From contig DJRP01000034.1 in assembly GCA_002437815.1 (NCBI GenBank), positions 99,719 to 114,691 of the forward strand: a stretch of DNA of 14,973 bases. The letters run 5' to 3'. The notes beneath the pieces were generated by a model. That model saw nothing but the letters and a program-made list of their open reading frames with translations, searched no databases and was not told the DNA's origin. Origin of the DNA: Collinsella sp. UBA6357 (lineage in GTDB: Bacteria > Actinomycetota > Coriobacteriia > Coriobacteriales > Coriobacteriaceae). Position 1 is the stretch's first letter. Each line of letters begins with the position of its first letter. A program made the position numbers and the translations under genes. Below are positions 1-4,889 of this stretch, one piece after another.

Positions 1-23
1 ATACGCCGCACCACTTGAATTTG
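1..23 (+). repeat. 3' tail of a CCA-ended repeat unit, truncated by the window edge
   Basis: The first 13 bases (ATACGCCGCACCA) are repeated exactly at 192-204, and a TTGAATT block follows in both places before a rho-independent hairpin. This is therefore the end of a preceding copy of the element that lies complete at 52-241. The CCA end followed by a terminator also looks like a tRNA 3' end, and a true tRNA ending here cannot be excluded because its body lies outside the window. Only the duplication and the layout are seen; the identity is inference. Confidence 0.5.
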
Positions 24-52
24 AAGCCTCCAGCGATGGGGGCTTTTGTTTT
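24..52 (+). terminator. Rho-independent terminator after the first repeat tail
   Basis: An 8-bp stem pairs AAGCCTCC (24-31) with GGGGGCTT (38-45), including one T-G pair, around a 6-base loop. A T-rich tract with one G interruption follows. It sits directly behind the CCA-like tail, the same arrangement as at 217-241 and behind the tRNA-Ser gene. Confidence 0.75.
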
Positions 53-241
53 ATGGAGACTAGGCAGGGATTCGAACCTTGCTCAAGGCGCGAGCGTATA
101 GCAAACGCGTAGCGTTTGTAGCGAGCGGGCGAGCACGCCGACAGGCGAGCGAAGCCGGTGCGGATTCGCGCAAGCGAAGACGCGGAATCCTATACGCCGC
201 ACCATTTGAATTGAGGGGCCTCCGGAGACGGGGCCTTTTTT
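52..241 (+). repeat. Structured tandem repeat unit with tRNA-like end; possible small RNA
   Basis: GCGTATAG (94-101) pairs with CTATACGC (190-197), closing a domain of about 100 bases. Inside are a perfect 7-bp hairpin (CAAACGC 102-108, GCGTTTG 112-118) and a second hairpin (GGATTC 162-167 with GAATCC 185-190, extended by GCG/CGC). Between them lies a stretch rich in repeated GCGAGC. At 67-80 there is a T-arm-like GGGATTCGAACC, better paired when read on the minus strand, but no matching tRNA 5' half was found on either strand. The unit ends in CGCCGCACCA and a terminator. An open frame runs through it into the downstream gene, but its arginine- and alanine-rich translation looks like translated RNA structure. 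Function is unknown; a dispersed repeat or a small RNA are both possible. Confidence 0.55.
217..241 (+). terminator. Rho-independent terminator of the second repeat unit
   Basis: GGCCTC (217-222) pairs with GGGGCC (230-235) around a 7-base loop, followed by six T (236-241). It lies 12 bases behind the CCA end of the repeat and 41 bases before the start of the 815-residue protein gene, so it should separate the two transcripts. Confidence 0.8.
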
Positions 242-282
242 CGTATCGAGTTGATGCATCTCGAAATGCGGGGGAGTTGCCC

Positions 283-2730
283 ATGGCGGAGCGTCCAACA
301 TACAAAGTGGGGTTTCTCGATCTAAAGAAGCGCTTTGCCGCTATGCCCGAGCAGCCGGCTGGCCGACAGTACGGTGTGGTCTGGGACATGTTTGGCAAAG
401 ACGAGCGCGAGTCGTGCTATGCGGTCGAATTTGTGGGCAAGACCCATATTGCCATCTTGGGATACATCAGCGTGGCCGGCGAGGCGTACAAAACGTGTCG
501 CCCGGTGCGCGATGAGCCTCTACCCGAGAGTCCCGACCTGGAGCTGCTGCTCGACGACGAGGCGGGCGACGGCGGTGCGATCTGTGTGCGTGGCGCCGAT
601 GGCAAGATGCATGAGCGCACGCGTTTTATCGGCAACCCAAAGCGCACGATGCGCGAGGATGCGGACGTTGAAACCTGGAACTCCACGCGCGATATGGTGT
701 ATGGCGAGTTCATGGCAAGCATGTTCCTGCGTTACGTGGTGTTTGCCGACGACAACTCGGTCGATATCGCTCTTAAGGGGGCGGGTGGTGCGCCCACAAC
801 AGTGGGCCCGAAGGCTTCCGAGCGCATGACCCTCGTCAAGCTTCCCGAACCGGTCGAGATCCTTGCCGGCTTCGATACTACCGCCTTGCCGGATGCTATC
901 GAGACGCTGCTCTATCGCGTTGATCGTATGGCATCACCGAGCGGTATCGAGCGCTATGCGGCCATGCTCATGCGCGAAATCGATCTTCCGCGCCTGCGTA
1001 CCATAGCCGCAAAGTCTAATCTGCAGTTGGCACATATCAGTCGCTCGCATACGTTCTATCTCAATTTCGATCGCAGCCTGCTCGATAGGGGCGAAGTGAA
1101 CACACTGCTCGCCGTCGAGGCACGTCTCAATCGTCTGCTCTGCATCTTGGAACGCATTGGTGCGGGCCTGGGCCCTGTAGTGTCGTCACCCTCGTTTGAG
1201 GATTGCTCGCGCATCGATCAGCTGAGCCTGACTGGAGTTTCACAGCTGGTTGACGAGGTGCTCGAGCATGCGAGCGCCAACAACCCATGGAGCTGTCCGG
1301 GTACCGTGGAGTGTCAGCCAGGCGGAGAGTGGGATATCCGTACCCGTTTTGCCCATATGGCCGAGTCGATCAATGTGCTCACGCGGCTTGACTATTCGTA
1401 CCGCGCTCGGGTGACCGATGGCGTCATGTTGGTGCGCTTTGGCAAGTCTCAGAAAGATTGCATGCCGCGGCGCATCTGGTCGGCCGCGGCGGATGCATGG
1501 TTTGAGCTTGATGAGCAGCAGCGTTCCGCGTGGGTGACCGAGCACGATGCGCGGGTGGCATTTGTCCTGGCAGCGACCTGCTTTGCCGCGGGCTCGGGTA
1601 TCGCGCGCGTCTATGTGCAGACCTGCGTTGCCGCCGATGATGGCAGGGGCGACCATCTGCTCGAGACTTACGCATTCGATCGAGCGGAGTTTATGGCCGA
1701 GTGCGTGCCCCTTGCATGCGAGGCGGTCGGGAAGTCCCTCGAGCAACCTCTGTGTGCTTCGGCGCTCGAGGCTCATCGCAGCGAGCCGCCGCTGTGCGTT
1801 GCTCCCGACGATGCCGAGCTCAGGCCGCGTGATGATTCGCGCGAGCTGCCGCCGGCGCTGCGCGATCTGCTGCTTGCCGATCGCGCCGAAGAGCTCGAGG
1901 TCATGGAAGAGACCGACGATCCGTATACCGCGCGCATCGTGGAGTTGCGTGAACAGCTTAAGCTCGATCGCGAGGGAGCCTATGAGGGGCTTTCTCGTTT
2001 GATCGAGGAACTCGAGGCAAAATGTGCCGTGGCGGAGCTTATGGCAGATGGCCCGGTTCAGTCGCAGTTTTGCGAGAACCAGCTGGTGCGCTTGGTGTTG
2101 CCGGTGCTTGAGGAAGATCGCAATACGCGTATCTTGCGTGTACCCGATGCCCTGTATTTTGCGCAGTATGAGATCGTGAACCTCTACGCCGAGGCTGATG
2201 ATTTTGAGTCGGCGTTACCTGAGGCGCGAAAGCTCTACGACCTGGCGCGCTCCTCTATGCAGGCTCATTTTGTGCTCATCAACGTGCTGGCCCATCTGGA
2301 GCGCTATGACGAGATCATCGAGGTCGCGCGTCACGGGCTGCGTATCGCTTGGGATCGCGAATCGATCGGCTATCTGTTCTATCGTTTGGCGTTTGCCTAT
2401 TGGAATTGCGAAGAGCCCGAGTTGGCGCTGGCGTGCTATAGGCTGGTGCCCAAGGGCGAACAGGCGGGGGTTACGGCGCTCGAAGAGATGCAGGGCCTGA
2501 TGAACGAGATGGGTGTGACCGAACAGCCGACGTTCGACGCTGCGGTTGAGACTATCAAGGCAGCTGGAATGGAACTGCCTCCGGTATCTGCGGTTTCTGC
2601 CCAGATTGCCGATACAGCCGTGCAGCTAGTGGACAATGGGTTTTTCTTTTTGGCCATTCGCTGCATCTACCAGATGTGGCGCACCATGGGCAACGATGAA
2701 TTGGGAGCACTCAACCGCTCGCTGGGGTAG
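283..2730 (+). CDS. Large cytoplasmic protein of unknown function with TPR-like C-terminus
   Basis: I do not recognise a named family. The ATG at 283 is chosen because GGGGGAG (270-276) lies 6 bases upstream. The same frame is open back to 79, but only through the structured repeat and its terminator, so longer models are unlikely. The product is 815 residues with no signal peptide or membrane span. Roughly the first 500 residues form a mixed alpha/beta region without a motif I can name. Residues about 516-580 are charged, with helix-forming Glu/Leu/Arg runs. Residues about 622-725 are paired amphipathic helices with the Ala/Tyr/Leu spacing of tetratricopeptide repeats (for example DALYFAQYEIVNLYAEADD and RLAFAYWNCEEPELALACY), which suggests protein binding. 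No clear terminator follows. Coding is confident; function is unknown. Confidence 0.85.
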   Translation: MAERPTYKVGFLDLKKRFAAMPEQPAGRQYGVVWDMFGKDERESCYAVEFVGKTHIAILGYISVAGEAYKTCRPVRDEPLPESPDLELLLDDEAGDGGAICVRGADGKMHERTRFIGNPKRTMREDADVETWNSTRDMVYGEFMASMFLRYVVFADDNSVDIALKGAGGAPTTVGPKASERMTLVKLPEPVEILAGFDTTALPDAIETLLYRVDRMASPSGIERYAAMLMREIDLPRLRTIAAKSNLQLAHISRSHTFYLNFDRSLLDRGEVNTLLAVEARLNRLLCILERIGAGLGPVVSSPSFEDCSRIDQLSLTGVSQLVDEVLEHASANNPWSCPGTVECQPGGEWDIRTRFAHMAESINVLTRLDYSYRARVTDGVMLVRFGKSQKDCMPRRIWSAAADAWFELDEQQRSAWVTEHDARVAFVLAATCFAAGSGIARVYVQTCVAADDGRGDHLLETYAFDRAEFMAECVPLACEAVGKSLEQPLCASALEAHRSEPPLCVAPDDAELRPRDDSRELPPALRDLLLADRAEELEVMEETDDPYTARIVELREQLKLDREGAYEGLSRLIEELEAKCAVAELMADGPVQSQFCENQLVRLVLPVLEEDRNTRILRVPDALYFAQYEIVNLYAEADDFESALPEARKLYDLARSSMQAHFVLINVLAHLERYDEIIEVARHGLRIAWDRESIGYLFYRLAFAYWNCEEPELALACYRLVPKGEQAGVTALEEMQGLMNEMGVTEQPTFDAAVETIKAAGMELPPVSAVSAQIADTAVQLVDNGFFFLAIRCIYQMWRTMGNDELGALNRSLG

Positions 2731-3205
2731 GGACTGGGAAGGCTGGCTTTGGAAAATGGCACACGCGGTTAAAAGCTGCCGCAACGGGGGTATCGCCGGT
2801 GCTGGTCTTCCGTGAAGAGCCTTTTGAAGAGTTTTATTACGTCAGTTTTGCTGCTGTAAGAAAAGTAGCAATTTTCATAATGGCTAATTTTTACAGATAT
2901 GAGTCGTGGTTGAGTTCGGCCTTAAGATCGCCGGGTGATTTGTTGCTATTAATCGAGAACAATTACTAGTAATAGGGAATATTCTTCTACTATTTGGCGC
3001 TGCTGTAGCCCCTCACTCCCAAATTCGAGCTGTCGGACAACTGAAATATGGGGTTCAATAAAAACTAATGACTCATATCTGTAAAAATTAGCCAACTAGC
3101 GCCTCTAAATGTGCTAGAGATCTGGCTGGCCTGGGTTTTATGAGCGTGGCCGATCATGAGACGACGGTTAATTGAGATTCGTGATGGTCGGCATAAAATT
3201 CCTTC
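2731..3205. other. AT-rich gene-free interval
   Basis: No convincing gene lies between the stop at 2730 and the tRNA promoter. The composition falls clearly toward A+T from about 2820 to 3110, unlike both flanks. The interval holds the 25-bp inverted-repeat element at 2881-3094. A GTG-started 56-codon frame (2799-2969) overlaps the left arm and is not called. Confidence 0.6.
2881..3094. mobile_element. Candidate MITE-like element with perfect 25-bp inverted repeats
   Basis: Bases 2881-2905 (starting TGGCTAATTT, ending ATGAGTC) are the exact reverse complement of 3070-3094, and the match stops at 2906/3069 and 2880/3095. The enclosed 164 bp is AT-rich and has a 12-bp palindrome, ATTACTAGTAAT (2962-2973), near its middle. 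No transposase and no clear target-site duplication are visible. A short element with long perfect terminal repeats fits a MITE. A phage-like regulatory palindrome or a long RNA hairpin are alternatives. The repeat is seen; the mobile character is inference. Confidence 0.5.
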
Positions 3206-3234
3206 TTGCCCCGGTGGCTTGGTTTGGTTACACT
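3206..3234 (+). promoter_or_regulatory. Sigma70-type promoter of the tRNA-Ser gene
   Basis: A -35-like TTGCCC (3206-3211) and a -10-like TACACT (3229-3234) are separated by exactly 17 bases. This places the predicted transcription start a few bases before the mature tRNA 5' end at 3249. Both boxes match consensus at four of six positions. Confidence 0.6.
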
Positions 3235-3248
3235 AGAACGGCTGTTAC

Positions 3249-3339
3249 GGAGAGCTGACCGAGAGGCCGAAGGTGCTCGCCTGCTAAGCGAGTATGCCCC
3301 AAAAGGGCATCTGGGGTTCGAATCCCCAGCTCTCCGCCA
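3249..3339 (+). tRNA. tRNA-Ser (anticodon GCU)
   Basis: The full class II cloverleaf can be read. The acceptor GGAGAGC (3249-3255) pairs with GCTCTCC (3329-3335), followed by discriminator G and an encoded CCA (3337-3339). The anticodon arm CTCGC/GCGAG encloses CTGCTAA, giving anticodon GCT at 3283-3285, which reads AGC and AGU serine codons. The long variable arm (TGCCCC/GGGGCA type hairpin) is the serine hallmark, and the T arm is TGGGG-TTCGAAT-CCCCA. At 91 bases including CCA it has the usual length. No duplicated 3' end of this tRNA occurs elsewhere in the window, so nothing here marks it as an integration site. Confidence 0.97.
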
Positions 3340-3351
3340 GTTGACTTGAAG

Positions 3352-3377
3352 AAGGGTTCCGCAAGGGGCCCTTTTTT
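3352..3377 (+). terminator. Rho-independent terminator of tRNA-Ser
   Basis: AAGGGTTCC (3352-3360) pairs over 9 bp, including two T-G pairs, with GGGGCCCTT (3365-3373). The loop is a GCAA tetraloop (GNRA type), and the T run reaches 3377. It lies 12 bases behind the CCA end and 29 bases before the next start codon. Confidence 0.9.
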
Positions 3378-3406
3378 CATATCGATACGAGGGGCTGGAA
3401 CACGAC

Positions 3407-4327
3407 ATGTACTGCATGAAATGTGGAAAAGAGATTCCTGACGATGCGCGGTTCTGCCCGCATTGCGGCGCCACGACGGCGAGCGTGGCACCGGAACATC
3501 GGGTGCACGTCGCCGCTGCGCGCATCGACCCCAGTACGACGGCCCCGATGCCCAAGATCGCCCTGCCGGTCGAGAAGGCAACCGTACCCACGGCTTATGC
3601 TCCAGAGCCGGCGGATACCCCGACTCCCGCGCGCAAGAACAGGACGGCGACGATAGCTGTCGTTGCTGTGGCGGCTGCTGTTTTAGTCGGCGTCGGCGCG
3701 GTTGCTGTCTTTGGTGGGTTCAGCTCGCAAAAGAACGATTCGGCGGCGGTGCAGGCCGCCGATGGGGGATCGACCGATGCGGACAATCACGACAACGAAG
3801 CCGTGACGCTGCCCTCTCAAGATGAGAGGCCTGTTGAAGGCGTGGACGTCCAAGAGGCGGATGACGCCTCCGATGCCGATCCGCTTGCGGGCTCGGCGGA
3901 CGCCACGGCTTCGCTCGATCAGACGCACACGTACAGCAACGCTCGTTTTGGCTTTACCGCGCAGGTACCCAACCGCTTCAAGGTGACCAAGGTCTCCGCT
4001 AACAACGACGGTCTTGAGTACACCGACCCGGCTACGGGCATCATGATTGCGGTTTCGGGGGCCCTCAACGCAGGCGGCCAGTCTGCGCAGCAGTTGTTGG
4101 CAGGCACCGATCTTTCCGGAATGCAGGATGTCTACACGGCAAGTGATAACGGCTGGTACGTGGCATCATGGCGCGACGGCGACGCCATCGTGTACGAGAA
4201 AACGCTGGTCACGGAAAGCGAGACGTGTACCATGCGCTTCGAATACGCCTACGGTATGCGCGACACGGGCTCCGGGCTGGTGGAAGCGCTCTCCCCGACG
4301 CTCGCATTTACCAGCGACGGGGAGTAG
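3407..4327 (+). CDS. Zinc-ribbon, single-pass membrane protein of unknown function
   Basis: The 306-residue product opens with a zinc-ribbon: C3-x2-C6 and C17-x2-C20. The ATG at 3407 is preferred over the one at 3416 because only it keeps C3; a modest AGGGG (3390-3394) lies 12 bases upstream. A Pro/Ala/Thr-rich linker (about 22-76) leads to a basic patch and a membrane span at about 81-104 (AVVAVAAAVLVGVGAVAVFGG). An acidic, low-complexity Asp/Ala/Ser segment follows (about 106-170), then a compact domain (about 173-306) starting with YSNARFGFTAQVP. The positive charges before the span predict the ribbon inside and the C-terminal domain outside. Proteins of this layout are common in Actinobacteria and Firmicutes, but their role is unknown. 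No separate promoter is evident behind the tRNA terminator. Confidence 0.88.
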   Translation: MYCMKCGKEIPDDARFCPHCGATTASVAPEHRVHVAAARIDPSTTAPMPKIALPVEKATVPTAYAPEPADTPTPARKNRTATIAVVAVAAAVLVGVGAVAVFGGFSSQKNDSAAVQAADGGSTDADNHDNEAVTLPSQDERPVEGVDVQEADDASDADPLAGSADATASLDQTHTYSNARFGFTAQVPNRFKVTKVSANNDGLEYTDPATGIMIAVSGALNAGGQSAQQLLAGTDLSGMQDVYTASDNGWYVASWRDGDAIVYEKTLVTESETCTMRFEYAYGMRDTGSGLVEALSPTLAFTSDGE

Positions 4328-4394
4328 CGGTGGGTGAAAAGGGACCGGATATCGACTGGGGCCTGCTACGGCGTGGGATAGAAACTCGGCTGTC

Positions 4395-4420
4395 TATATT
4401 GGCCGGGGATCACCTATACT
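4395..4420 (+). promoter_or_regulatory. Possible promoter region of the Nudix gene
   Basis: The 126-base gap before the Nudix gene has two good -10-like hexamers, TATATT (4395-4400) and TATACT (4415-4420). Neither has a convincing -35 box at 16-18 bases. A separate transcript for the Nudix gene is likely, but the exact promoter cannot be fixed from sequence. Confidence 0.3.
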
Positions 4421-4453
4421 TACTTGATCAAAACGGAAAGGTGACGACCAAGT

Positions 4454-4846
4454 ATGAAGTCAATCAATGTGGCGGCGGCGATTATCCGACAGGGCGACAA
4501 GATCCTGAGCTGCCAACGCGGTTATGGCGAGTTCAAGGACGGCTGGGAGTTTCCCGGTGGCAAGCTTGAACCGGGTGAGAGCGGTGAACAGGCGATCGTC
4601 CGCGAAATCCAGGAGGAGCTCGAGGTCACGATCGGTGACCTGGAGTATCTCTGTACCGTTGAGCACGACTACGATACGTTTCATCTGTCCATGCAGTGCT
4701 ACTTGGCGGCGATTCAATCTGGCGAGTTCAAGGAGCACGCCCACGAGGATATGAAGTGGCTCGGCACTGATGGCCTTTGGGCGGTCGATTGGCTGCCGGC
4801 CGATGTGAAGGTCGTCAAGGAACTTGAGAAGTATCTCGATAAATAG
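4454..4846 (+). CDS. MutT-like Nudix hydrolase, probable 8-oxo-dGTP or nucleotide pyrophosphatase
   Basis: The 130-residue product is a single Nudix domain. The Nudix box runs from G36 to V58 and contains E42, then R50-E51, then E54-E55, which bind the catalytic magnesium. The usual Gly near the box end is Glu57 here. The N-terminal strand and the WEFPGGKLEPGES stretch resemble MutT/NudG enzymes, which hydrolyse oxidised or non-canonical nucleoside triphosphates to monophosphates and so protect DNA from mutation. The length is normal for MutT. A weak AAAGGTG (4438-4444) stands 9 bases before the ATG. The gene is convergent with the helicase and shares a bidirectional terminator with it. Family is sure; substrate is inference. 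Confidence 0.93.
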   Translation: MKSINVAAAIIRQGDKILSCQRGYGEFKDGWEFPGGKLEPGESGEQAIVREIQEELEVTIGDLEYLCTVEHDYDTFHLSMQCYLAAIQSGEFKEHAHEDMKWLGTDGLWAVDWLPADVKVVKELEKYLDK

Positions 4847-4855
4847 CCAAACGAA

Positions 4856-4889
4856 AGGGGAGCGGCCGAGTGGTCGTTCCCCTCGTTTT
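4856..4889. terminator. Bidirectional rho-independent terminator
   Basis: GGGGAGCGGCC (4857-4867) pairs over 11 bp, with two G-T wobbles, with GGTCGTTCCCC (4872-4882) around a GAGT loop, extended by an A-T pair. A T-rich tract follows on the plus strand (4885-4889) and a shorter one on the minus strand. It lies between two convergent genes, and its edge touches the stop codon of the minus-strand helicase. Confidence 0.9.

Noticed and set aside
56..130. A minus-strand tRNA suggested by GGTTCGAATCC followed by a TCTCCA end
   Set aside because: The required 5' acceptor strand GACTAGG, and D and anticodon arms, are absent where they should lie.
1..204. CRISPR-like array from the repeated tail
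   Set aside because: Only two copies with unequal, structured intervals are present, and there are no cas genes.
79..282. N-terminal extension of the 815-residue protein frame into the repeat
   Set aside because: The extension crosses a structured repeat and a rho-independent terminator and has no ribosome binding site, whereas ATG 283 has GGGGGAG at 6 bases.
3316..3339. tRNA-Ser 3' end as an integration site for the region
   Set aside because: No second copy of the tRNA 3' end, integrase or excisionase is found in the window.
3154..3591. Minus-strand open frames over the tRNA-Ser gene
   Set aside because: They are antisense translations of the tRNA and of the zinc-ribbon gene; the tRNA cloverleaf is complete.
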